From Mytilus galloprovincialis (Eukaryota > Mollusca > Bivalvia > Mytilida > Mytilidae), in the NCBI RefSeq assembly GCF_965363235.1, contig NC_134849.1, positions 14,348,863 through 14,412,862 on the forward strand: a stretch of 64,000 nt of DNA, given 5' to 3'. Each line of letters begins with the position of its first letter. The first letter of the stretch is position 1. Made by a program: the position numbers and the translations under genes. Under the pieces are notes generated by a model. That model saw only the letters and a list, made by a program, of their open reading frames with translations, was not told the DNA's origin and searched no databases. Positions 49,331 to 61,800 of this stretch are shown here, in pieces.

Positions 49331-49910
49331 TTTTGCCTGGTGTTGTTGTCTGGTTGTTGTCTTATTGTTGTCTTATTGAAGTATTGACTACTTACTGGAT
49401 ATTCATTTTACTTTAGGTACATAAAGTGTGTGTGCATATTTTTGAGAAGATATATAGAAGTAGTATGATATAGACATGATCGATAGAATCTCGTTCTGGA
49501 CCTTCAAGTTATGAGTGAAATAGAATTGAAATCAGTCCTATTCTATATTCAAGTTGAGGTGCTACTTTCAGGGTACATATCTATTGAGATGTGGCAGGAC
49601 CTTTTTTCGGGACGTCGGGATTTCGGGATTGACGGTTTCGGGATTCGGGATTTCTTTTTCGGGATGTCGGGATTTATTTTTTTTTATATTCGGGACCTCG
49701 GGATTTCATGCTTTTAAGCCCGGGATTTCGGGATCAGGACTGACCCCTCCAACCCTCTCTATTCTGTCTGGTGTTGCTGTCTGGTTTTTGTCTTATTGAA
49801 GTACTGGCTACTTACGGGATTTTCATTTTACTTTTGGTACAGAAAGTGTGTGTGCATATTTTTTTAGTAGATTTTAGTATATATAGTAATATGATCGATA
49901 GAATTTCAGG
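49331..49910 (+). repeat. Direct repeat pair around a CGGGAT-rich tract
   Basis: About 150 bp is duplicated: 49331-49480 and 49765-49905 share TGTCTTATTGAAGTA, CTACTTAC and 'aaagtgtgtgtgcatatttt'. Between them 49605-49735 is made of CGGGATTTCGGGAT units. Confidence 0.75.
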
Positions 49911-51159
49911 GTACATGTGTATTTTTTATTCGGTTATTTTTTTACCCATATAGGCTATATTACAATTTCCTTTGAGGAGACAACCATACGAATCAAAACT
50001 AAGAAAAAATAATTCTTTTAAGGATCCACTGAATGTTCTTTTATTAGGAGAATATTCCATGTTTAACTCTTCAAACAATATGCTATTTATACATGTATCT
50101 ATTTAAAGATTTGTGTTCTATTTTAAACTTCGAAACTTTCCACAAAATTGCGGACGTGAAAGAAAACACCATTACAAAAAACAAAAACGGAGAATGCAAA
50201 ATGTAGCGATGGGTTAATGATCGTGAAACATCACTTTTGTTAATAGTTCATTTGTTATCCAAAAAATGTTTATTAAGTATAAATATTAAATGATTGTTGC
50301 AACCGTGGAGAAGGTAATTAATTTAAATGTAAAATCGTTTTGTGTCATCTGTCGTCGTTCACTGACTGACGACTCACGCAGCGGAGAATTTATGCTCAGT
50401 ATATATATTTATGTGGTTCATTTCCTTTTCTTAAATTTGAAAAGGTTTTTACTTGTTCCGCCGACTCGTGTGATAATTTTCAAAATAGAGAATATCTAGT
50501 CTAACCGTACAATACAAAGTTTATGATTAATGTCTAAAACTTGTACCCCTTCTGCATGTTCTGCTTATTTTCTGCCGAACGATGTCTTTTCCCAGTGAAT
50601 ATAGGGTTTTTGTTTGGACAGTTTCGACATACTACGTGACCATACTGTTTTTTCTAATCACAACTTAGGAAGAAATGCACACTGTTTAAATTGCTTAGCG
50701 AGCTATCAAAGTTCTACCACCTTATACCCGTCAAGTTCACGATAGACTTTCTTCATGACTTTTTTCATATTCATTTTTAAAATCCTGTAGTATTTCTTCA
50801 TCTTCAAATTTAGCAAACAAGTTAATTCTCCTAGAAGTTGCTTAATTTACATCATATATTACCGTTGTCCCGTCGGAAAGTCGCCGGTTGCAACAATGCA
50901 AAATATAGTCAAAGGGACGTAATTCGTTCAAAACGTCGCAATATTTCTCGGAATCCGGTAGATGGCGTTCATTTACTGTTACTTATTATCCTTAAATCTG
51001 CTTTCTATAAGATAACCTGATATAATGTGTTATCATATAAACAGTGCAAAGTGCTGTTTCTTATTTGTTTATCATTCACCCATAATATAAAGTACATGCA
51101 GAAACTGCATCTGTTTCTTGTTTTTTTAAGTTTAGAGTGAGGCTTTCCTTACTTACTAC
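49911..51159. other. Non-coding interval
   Basis: No gene or clear repeat recognised. Confidence 0.4.
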
Positions 51160-51745
51160 AAAGGAGTAGGTCCGGTAAGGGCCGATTTTGACCTCAAATT
51201 TCATGTTCATCTGACGAAAGATTTTGGACACTTTTTAAACACTTAAGTGTCTATTTCAATTGATTTGATTAGTTTTCGTGAAAGTTTTTAACTGATTTAG
51301 TCATTAAAAAAGCTCCGATTCAAGCTTAAATATGAAAAATTTAGAAGTATATATGCCAAAAAACGTCACTTTTCAGATGGTTTTTGTCAAAAATGAAAGT
51401 GGCCGCATCCGTGTTCATCCTCAACCTTTATATATGTTATGTATTATCATCAAATACAACTTACATTTCAATATTATGAATAAACACGAATGCGGCCACT
51501 TTCATTTCAGACGGAAACCGTCTAAAATTTAACTAAATGCTAAAATTGTGTAGATTTCAGTAATTTAGCATGCCTTAATGATGCTAGTACCCGACATGTG
51601 TACATTGTATTGTCAAAAACAGTCTATATTTATGTAGCAGAAGCATTCTACTTTCCAATAAATAGTTAAAAGATAACAATTTCATAATTTTGTAAAACAG
51701 CTATATTTTGGGGCCAAAAAGGGGTCTTACTGAACCTACTCCTTT
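51160..51745. mobile_element. 586-bp miniature element with internal palindrome
   Basis: Terminal inverted repeat AAAGGAGTAGGTCCGGTAAG versus (inverted) AAAGGAGTAGGTTCAGTAAG. Inside, 51388-51415 (AATGAAAGTGGCCGCATCC) is inverted at 51477-51512 (GAATGCGGCCACTTTCATT). No coding capacity; the 66-codon ORF spans the palindrome. No clear target duplication. Confidence 0.7.
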
Positions 51746-52511
51746 AAAAGATTACCAAACAAACTCGTCCCGCCTTTAAGTCATTTCTTCGAACCTATGA
51801 CTAGGTTTTTTATGCATTTGTAGTACTAAAATTGAGCATGCACATATCCATAATTGATATTTGAACGAATTCGCTTATTTTGTGCTATATTTACGTTTAT
51901 CGGATTCCTTCAAGCCATTATCTTCGATTATTAAATTTAGTTGAGCATTTAGTTTCTAAAAAGCACAGAAAATGTCATGCAAACAAATCATAAGAATTAG
52001 ATGTATTATCTGGTTTGTAAAACATACATTGAGATAGTAAGGTACAATGTATGCGTCAATGAGACGGCGACTTTATGACACACAAAAAAAGGCACATAGA
52101 GTGTATTAATATATCATAGTATTTACAACAATGTATCTCATCTAAAAAAAATAAAGCGTAGTGTTGATTGAAGTGATTAAAGTGATTGTAATAAGTAATA
52201 CTTATATACATGTATTATGTATGTTTGAATATAAAAGGTGGCGTTCAAAATAATGTTTTTTTCAGGAATTTTTGTTTTGTTTTTTATTATCAAAGAAAAC
52301 ATTTACCTAAAAATTGATCCTTGAACTATATATTCTCATGAATTGTTTGGACAATTACTGACATCTCTATCCATCTTAGGGCAAACCTTTAGTATTTCGA
52401 TAAAACTTGTTTATTTTAAGCAAAGTTTGTGCTTACAAACCATTTATATGATGTGCAGCATATGTTATAATACATAAGTACAATAAATAACAAACTGTTT
52501 TTAGTACAAGT
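51746..52511. other. Non-coding interval
   Basis: No gene or clear repeat recognised. Confidence 0.4.
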
Positions 52512-52752
52512 AAAATTGAGAATGGAAATGGGGAATGTGTCAAAGAGACAACAACCCGACCAAATAAAAAACAACAGCAGAGGGTCACCAACAGGTCTTC
52601 AATGTAGCGAGAAATTCCCGCACCCGGAGGCGTCCTTCAGCTGGCCCCTCAACAAATATATACTAGTCCAGTGATAATGAACGCCATACTAATTTCCAAA
52701 TTGTACACAAGAAACTAAAATTAAAATAATACAAGACTAACAAAGGCCAGAG
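52512..52752 (-). mobile_element. Retroposon copy downstream of the SLC6 gene
   Basis: 241-bp copy nearly identical to 8064-8335 apart from the A-tract, truncated at 'aaaggccagag'. Confidence 0.8.
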
Positions 52753-52864
52753 TAAATTCTTTTTTTATAAAACATTTAAATATATTACCATTTCGGTAAG
52801 AGTGTCATTATTTCCTAAATATAATTCAAATGAAATATATTCAAGTATCAATGTTATAGAATGT

Positions 52865-55800
52865 TTACAAACGAATTGATTTGTATGACTCTGTCAGTCC
52901 CGATAATCCTTGCTTCTCGGGAGTTTTGGTATCAGTCATCACTGTGTCTACGTCATCTAGAATCGGTCGTTTGTCTAATGCTGGTTCCTTGTGTCGGTAA
53001 AAATAAACTACACAGTTTACTAGGATCACTAATAACATTAAGCTCCCCCACTGAAAACAAATAAGTGAAACATAACAAAACTTATCAAATATACTATACT
53101 TATAATTGTGTACGCCACAGCCAAAACGCGCGTTCTTTTTACTAAAAAAATGACACAGAAAACCGACTCCTTTTGGTCAGAGGTTGTCGTTTGTTGATGT
53201 AGTTCCAAAGTTTTTCTTGTTTTTCGTTCTTCATATAAATTAGACATTTGGTTTTCTTATGTATATTAAATACACCAGTCATTGTGTGGCTCTTTAAAAC
53301 AACCTGTTAGGTGTGAGCCAACTCTCCATATTAAAAGCCTGACTTTGGTTGAGAGTAGTCTCATTGGCAGTCATATGCCACATCTTTAATTTATATATTC
53401 GACGGGAAATCACTGTAACTTTGTAGCCTCTTTTAATTCATGCAATGTGGCAATTTTTCTATGTGATTTGAAAACAAAATCTAAGTTTTTCTTCTTAAAA
53501 AAGGTCGGGAATATATTTTGCTGTTACCTGAAGAATTGTCATAACAAATGTTTCTCGTCCAAATTCATACCACTTTTCTCCATCGCCGGTTTCGCCATCA
53601 ATCAAGTCAATGGCCCACCATGCAATGATAGCTACAGCTTCAACTGGCAAAACGAACCTATAAGAAAATGAATGAGGACAATGACAGATAAATAATGTTA
53701 CTAACTAAAGTTAATAAAGGGCTGCGCTTTAGCGCATGATACGCCCGTTGCTTTTTTAACTTGTCTTTTATGTTTTAATGAATTTATATGATCAACTAGA
53801 AATATATATACAAATCAAAAGGGATGTTACATTAATATATTCACCAAAGTTTCATAAAATCCCCCTTTTTTAAGTATAAAATTTCATTACTTAAGAAAAC
53901 GTAAAATCTAAAATTTATAAAAATTGAAAGGGAGCTTATGTCAATAGATATAAACAATTTATTAAAGTTGCATAAAATTTTGTGAACATGTTAGTTATTG
54001 TCCCAAAATTGGAAAATCCCCCCTTTTTTAAGCATAAAAATTCATAACACGGAAATGTAAAATCTGAAATTTATAAAAATTGAAAGGGAGCTTACATCAA
54101 TAGATATAAACAATTCACCAAAGTTTCATGGACATTGGTGAAAGCCTTTTTGAGTTATTGTCCGAAGTGTTGAAAATCCCCCTTTTTTTATGAATAAAGC
54201 CCCATAAATCCAAAACTTAAAATCTGAAATTTATAACAATTGAAAGGGAGCTTACAATAATAGATATAAACAATTCACCAAAGTTTCATGGACATTGGTG
54301 AAAGCCTTTTTGAGTTATTGTCCGAAGTGTTGAAAATCCCCCTTTTTTTTATGAATAAAGCCCCATAAATCCAAAACTTAAAATCTGAAATTTCTAAAAA
54401 TTGAAAGGGAGCTTACATCGATAGATATAAACAATTCACCAAAGTTTCATGGACATGACGGACGGACAACGGTATACCATAATACGTCCCGTCTAAAAGA
54501 CGACGGGCGTATAAAAACAAATAATTATAACTAAAAGTAAATAATAGTACTAACTATTTATAGGTAAATGATATTACAAACTAAAGGTAAATAATATAAC
54601 TAACTAAATGTAAATAATATAACTACTAGTAACTAAAAATAATTTAATTTCTAATTTATGGTAAACAGTTTAATGATTGAAGAGAATAACGTTATGCGCT
54701 TAACTAAAATAAGGTTACGCGCGCCAGAGTAAGTATGACAACGCGCTTAAAAGACATAATGTTACAAAGGCAAATAATGCTGATCCATCACAAATGGAAG
54801 ACAGTTCATCTGTTTGTCGCAAATATGAAATTGTAAATAGATACAGCTGACATAATAAAAAATAAGAGAATAAATTGGATAAAATAAGTACGGAAGGCCA
54901 TGTTTGATAGTAAGACGATAACTTTTCTCTGACTTTCAATGCACTGTAGCCTTATTTTTTCTTGGAGCGCATTATTTCTACGATGAACAACTGAGATTGG
55001 ATTAACAATATTGGAGAGTATGGTCTTGAGGAAACGAAGATAAGAGGTCAGAAGGAGACGATAAATGGCTGGCCCATGCTAAGAGAGAGCCATATCTCTT
55101 GCACGTAAAAGACAACCTTGTAGATTTCGAAAAAGAGCAGGGTAAAGCCGCTACAAGGCAGAACTCGCACCCGCAAAGTGGAAAGGGATTACATATATGT
55201 TGTGAAACTTGTTTCCTAATCCACTATAAATAAATATGATTAAAACTAACAACATTACATCCAATATCGAATTATAAAACTTTGCTAGATCGACCTGCAT
55301 GTAACATACGATTGACTTGTTTTCCATTTATTGCGTTTGCACGTTCATTTCGATGACCGTTTCCGTATCAGTACTTTGACGGAAGCTTTTCTGTTATGAG
55401 CAGTTGTATAGTCTTTTTTAAAAGAAGTTTATTAATTTAAAAACATTTTTTTTTTTTGCAAATTCCCTGAATTCAAATATGGGAATAATTAAATCTATAT
55501 TTTGAAACATTTTGCTGAAAAAGTCAAAGTCAAAATCAGAAATTAATTATATAAAAACACTGATCAGTACAGAAGCATTAAATTCGTATATGAAACCCTC
55601 AAAGAGGTACACATGGTTTCAAGTAGACATGTCAAAGGCCGTACGGTGACCTATAGTTGTATATGTGTAGATCTTAAATCAGAAACGCAATTGTTATAGT
55701 CGATTTCTAAGCATGCACGTATATACAAAACAAAATGTAACATTGAGGCTAACCAAATGTTTTTTTTTTTTCAAAATAGTTGACACAATTTTAATTTATT

Positions 55801-58800
55801 AGATTGGTGTTCAAAAGTAATTTGCCTTAACCTACATTTGTATATGAACTAAGTCTTACTTAATCATCCATCCCCAAATTCTAGGAAGTTTCCAATCGTC
55901 CAAACTAAATCTGTTGAAAAGATTCTTTCTAAAGTTTTCAGTTCCGTAAAAAATGACCATAGCTTGTAGCATCATTCCATTAATAACTAATGCAAATCCC
56001 CAAACAAAATCCTGGAATGAAATTTAAATCTAGATAACTTAATAACATAGAATGCTAACTCTCCTTTTTCAAAATGACAAGCTTTTTAGAATTGTAATAA
56101 ATTGGTAGTATATAAACAAAGGAACTAAAAAAGTAGAAACAAATGAAGGGTCCGTGTGCTTGACAATTTTTTAAATTGTCGTCTATGAAGAGTTTCATAT
56201 TTTTCTTTTAGCACCGTATTATTTAAACTGACGTAACACCACTACTAATCGTGTATTAAAATAAGACACGTCTAGATACTAATATTTAATATAAACCCGC
56301 TATTAACTAATCATATTGAATCTCTTAAAAGTGTATACGAGGTAAAACAAATTGATGGACGTTGGTTTCTCTATTGGTACAGTTATAAATGCTATATATT
56401 TTATAAAATATACCTGATTTGTTAAAATATTTATATCCAATGCTGACATCATACCAACTAAAAAAGTGACCAGTACTGTGGCAGGTGTACCAAACTTTCT
56501 AGGAACTGAAAAAGACTACCTTTAAGTATGCACTCTGAGTTTTTCATTGAAAATACATATCATTCACAAAGACCATGATATTAAACAAAAGAAAGGCCGT
56601 CCATAACGTTAATTAAAGTGACCCGCTATTTTACAATACGTTCTTGTCCTGAACATGCATGAGATATTTGCCACTGAACGTTAAGCAACCAACAATGAAT
56701 GAATCGATCAATATAATTGATTTAATTGGAATATTTTGTTTCACATAAAACTATTTGCTCTTTAAAAATATTAGAATGAGTTTTCTAGTTTTTCCTCCAA
56801 TATAATAAGGTTATTGGACATCTTAATAAAATACATTTAAAGACATATGGTATAACTATATAGACGACGACGGAAAAGGGTGGGGTTAACAACTTGACTA
56901 CACATGAAGATCTTGCACCTTGCACTGTCGGCTGCTTACAGTACCGACACCTCAATGACCAACATGCGCGGCAGTGAATATCTTACAGAAAAATAAATAA
57001 TAGCGCAATGTGGAAAGCATATTGTTTACAGACAATATATATGCATTGGTAAAGACGTAACTAAGTTGAAAAACGTATGACTGGTCCATTTTTTACAGAC
57101 AATATATATGCATTGGTAAAGACGTCACTGTGTTGAAGTGCGTATGTCTGGTCCATGCGTCCTTTAAGGCAATAATTAATGTACAAACTACTGAACTTAA
57201 TATATTACCTCCAAAATCCTGTAGTGTATGGGTGACTAACTCCATATTTGATATGAGTGATGTTATCCCAGCGAATGACAGACAGGTAAAAAACAGAATG
57301 GACAAAACTCGACCAAAAGTGCCCAATGTAGAAAATAGTACAGGTATCCTAAACAAATGGGAAAATGTATTATTCGGCAATGAAAATGAAATGTGTAAAT
57401 ACAAAGCTTTGACACGAATCTTCCATCATGTGTTCATAAAAGTACAAATACAAGGCAGTTATAATATAATACTGTACTGTTGCCCTTGGCAAAACAAATC
57501 ACAGTACTCGGAATACAAACTTTGGGTTTGCAACATGAACTTCAGGCTCATTATCAATGGTATTACGTTCTTATTGGTATCTTACAAGTATAATATCTTT
57601 AATGGCATACAATAAATTCATACTCTTTGTATATATGACAAAAAGGAATTCACAAAAAATAAGTCAAATCCACCAAAGACCTATTTGTCTGTAGGGGTTA
57701 ATTAACAAGAGATTCTTACATTTAAAATATTGGTGGCAAACTGATCTCTGAAAACAATTTTAAAAATGATTCATCCATCTGACACATACCTACCAAATAA
57801 AAGTAAGTCCGGTACTAGCAGGACCACTGTCTTTAAGGATGGTCAGGTACTCGTCCTTAGCCAGAACACCACGGCTAACTATCAGTATAGAAAACACGGC
57901 AGCATATATCATCATTCCGCAAATCAAACTGAAAGAAACAACATGTATACTGTATGTTTTGGGGTTGCCGTTGCATCGACATACATGTACGTGTATGCAA
58001 CACATCTTCTTACACATAGATACATGTATAAATGAAGAAAAGGAGATATAATTGCGATCAACTACAAACACATACCGAAAACCCGATATCATTCTCAAAT
58101 TATGTGTTTTCACTAGTTTCATTTTTGACTTTTTGTCAGATATACGAAATCCCCTAGTTTTATCCACGTATTGCCAACATCACTCCTACTTTTATTTTCA
58201 TAATTTTATTACATATCGTTTAAAAAGCCTTATAGAATGGGACAGACATAAAATTTGTATGTTAATTTTTTCGTGTATTTTGCTATCTTCTGTAAATAGT
58301 TTGGAAGAATTCAAACGAGATAAATAAAGATTAAACTACGATATCAAACTCCGAAACAGTGGAGAAGACGCATTACTAAACCTAAGTCAGCGTCTCGTAG
58401 CAGAGACAATGTTACCGCTGTTTCGTAGTTGGTCACCAAATCTTACCTGATAAGGTTATTTAACGAAGGAATAAAAATTCCATATTTGACAATAGCATTG
58501 TCCACACTCATAAACGATGAATAGGGAATAAAAATTCCCATACCTGCTCCAGTATCAAATGCATTTTGGCTGATTGCATCGACCCAAAGTCGGGGCTCCT
58601 TAAAGGATTCTGTAAAATAAGAAACGTTGTACAAACTATTCGTCTGAGTAGTACATAATATAATGTATATACCAACGTAAGCAAAAAAAAAACTGACACA
58701 AAAAGAAATTAAAGCAGAACAATTCAAAAATAAGCACACAATTACCTTGATGAAATTTGAGTTCTAAATAATAAACATTACTGCGGAAACTTTACTTACA

Positions 58801-61800
58801 GTAAATTTCTTTAAATAACTAAAGACATACACCAATACTTGTCCTTCAGTTGATTTAGACATTTCAGTTTCACACTGAAAACACAATTTTACAAAAAAGG
58901 ACGTAGATTTAAGAAACTAGTGGCCAATTTTGTTCAAAACATCAAAAATTAAAAGATTACTTACCCCAGTTTGGTGTGAAGAGGTACTTGATACCATAAT
59001 CAGCATATTCTCTTGTTAGGGACCAGATGAACGTAAACAATAAGATTGCCAGTAGGATGGGTACCAGGAACAAATTGACTTTTTCAATTGTTTTAACTCC
59101 CTTGATAACCGACAGTCCTGCTACCATCAACGCTATAGCATGAGTCAATAAGGGCCATTTACTTTCCTTAAATAAAAATGTTCAGTTTGAAATGGTACCA
59201 TTCAAAATGTGTATTGTTATGATTATGTGCATCATTGCAATTAAACTACTTCTACTCCTATCTGTTTTATCTTTTTGACACGGATATCTCACATTTGTTG
59301 CAATCACAACCACCATCCCGTTAAAAACATTCTTTTTATAAATGACCATAGGATAACACTAATAATGCACTTTTTGTCACAAGATAAACAACGGATATCG
59401 CTTGTGAAGCAAAATATGTTGATCTTTTTAGACAACCTGCAACTGTAGCTGTGTGATGATGAGATAACATTCGGCAAACCTCGGCAGATCTAACATGCAG
59501 GAAAGCGGAATCACCCGATACTTGCCGATTTGGTGTGACCCATTTTGCTCTATCTTTAAAGTAAAATTTCTTTCTAATATTGTAAAGACTATATAACTAT
59601 GTTTTTCCATAGAGGACAACGATGATTTACGGAAGCCAATACACAAACAATGTAGAGTCAACTAGGCTTGCTATTGAAATAGATATCATTGTTTTCAACT
59701 ATTCTATAATTTATACCTCGGCATAGTCCCTGAATATTGCACGACTATCTTCTACGTTGTCTGGAAGTTCATTGGCTATACAGTAAACAACATAGTAGAA
59801 ACACCACCCTAACACTACTGAATAGTAACATCTATAGAAGAAAATAATACGAATATTAGTATAAAGGTTTGGATAGGGTTTAAGTAAGAGTGAATAATAG
59901 ACAAAGTTTTGAAAAAAAATCGGATCAAAATTTAAGAATTTAAGAATAATTGGCAAATAATTAGAGAATTCAGAAAAGTGGACTGATAATTTAAAGATAC
60001 TAAAAATGAAAAATTGGAAAAAAAAAGGGAGGATCAATTTTTACCATTGTCCTTATTTTTTGTTTCTATATATGTTTAAACAGATGATTTTTAATAGCCG
60101 ACTTTTTCGAATGTATGAAGTTTTCTTAATTCATTTTAAGAACGATTAACATGTAGTAAACATGTGAAAAGCAATATGTTCGTAACAAAACTACGGCGTA
60201 CTCGTCTTGTTGTATATTAAAACTTACGATATGAAAAATGTAACCATTGAGATCCATGCTCCACACCAGGATCCTTTCTCCCCCAGGAATTGTTGGAATG
60301 AGCCAATGATAGCTTTCTTTGTGTACCGGCCTGTACCATACTCTATCAGTAACATGGGTATGGACCATAGTAACAGGAATAAAGACCATACAATCAAAAA
60401 TACAAGGCCTCCTGCGATATGGATAAAATATTAATAGTAATATGCAACATTAATGTATTACTAAATAAATATAAAGTCATCTAATCAACCAGTAATAACA
60501 GACAGCAGTAAGGGACGACATCAAAAAACGTATGAAGGACAAAAAACTTAATTCAAATAGTTTGGGAGTGGGGGTTCAAAATTGCTACACGTTTTGTTTA
60601 ATTGACATCGATCTAATATATGATATTATTCTTATTGGTCAATCAATTTTTCCCAAATTTAGTTAAGAAAGGGGTAGGGGGTCATTGAAAACACTATATG
60701 AACTAAGTTTTTTTATCCTACATTGAACTTTTGATGTCGTCCCTAAAATAGAGCTGGTTTGGGAGTGTATGAGTGTCTGAATGCCAGCGGTAATTCATTT
60801 CTATGTTTATGATTTGTTTAGATTGATGGCATTTTTCTATATTTGTTATTCATTTTCCCAATAATTCTCTATTTTAGCACCTCATAATCGAGATCCTTAT
60901 TTTTTTTATTTTTTTGGCACATTTCTCTTCTTTTCTTTGTATTTTTGTTGATCAATCTTTATTCTGTAAACCAAATCAACATCCTCGTGCATCTAATAAT
61001 TTTTTCCTTTCATTTTTATGTATTTCTTATAATTCAAATAAAATGCAGTGTACATGTAACATTGTTGTAAAATCATACAGTAGCCTCGGGGAAAAGGGGT
61101 GTCGTTGTAGAGTTTCAGTTCCTGACAGGTCAAAACGATTTTTTTAAATTGATATTTGCTGCTTCCCGAGTAGGACGCAAAATCTACCTGAATCCTAGTA
61201 ATTTATTTGCTCTTTGAAAATCTGATCTAGAATACTCTTTGCAAATCTGATCTAGAATACTCTTTGCAAATCTGATCTAGAATAAGGCAGGGTTTATCCG
61301 TAGGGCATATACATATATAAACACATGAAATCTTACCCATTATACATGCAACATTTGCAAAATAAAAAGTATCTTTTAAAGTCATCTTTATTTGAAAAAA
61401 AAACAAACAACAATTATCATACCTTTTGATTTGATATTAAAATCCAACAAAGAAAAAATGTATAAATAAGCATAAACTTCTAATTCAGGTTGATTTAAGC
61501 AAATTATCCCTTTTGTTCGCTAGGTTATAATACCTTTTTCGTCGCTATTATTTGCAACAATTCTCGGGAATCTCCATATGTTTCCTGTTCCGACAACACA
61601 ACCCAGGCATGAAAATATCAAACCAATACGGGTCTTAAAATACTGTTGTTCTGAGTTCTAAAAGAAAAGAAAAACAACAAGTACAAAACATATAAATATA
61701 TCTTTGTCATATGACATTAGGGAAATACCATTTGATTTTTAGAGGGAGGACTAGGATGAAGAATTTTGTCCGGCAATTTATTTTTGAAGCAATCTATGTC

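Noticed and set aside
57130..57615. 161-codon plus-strand ORF
   Set aside because: Runs antisense over SLC6 exon 8 and its intron; the minus strand carries the conserved protein.
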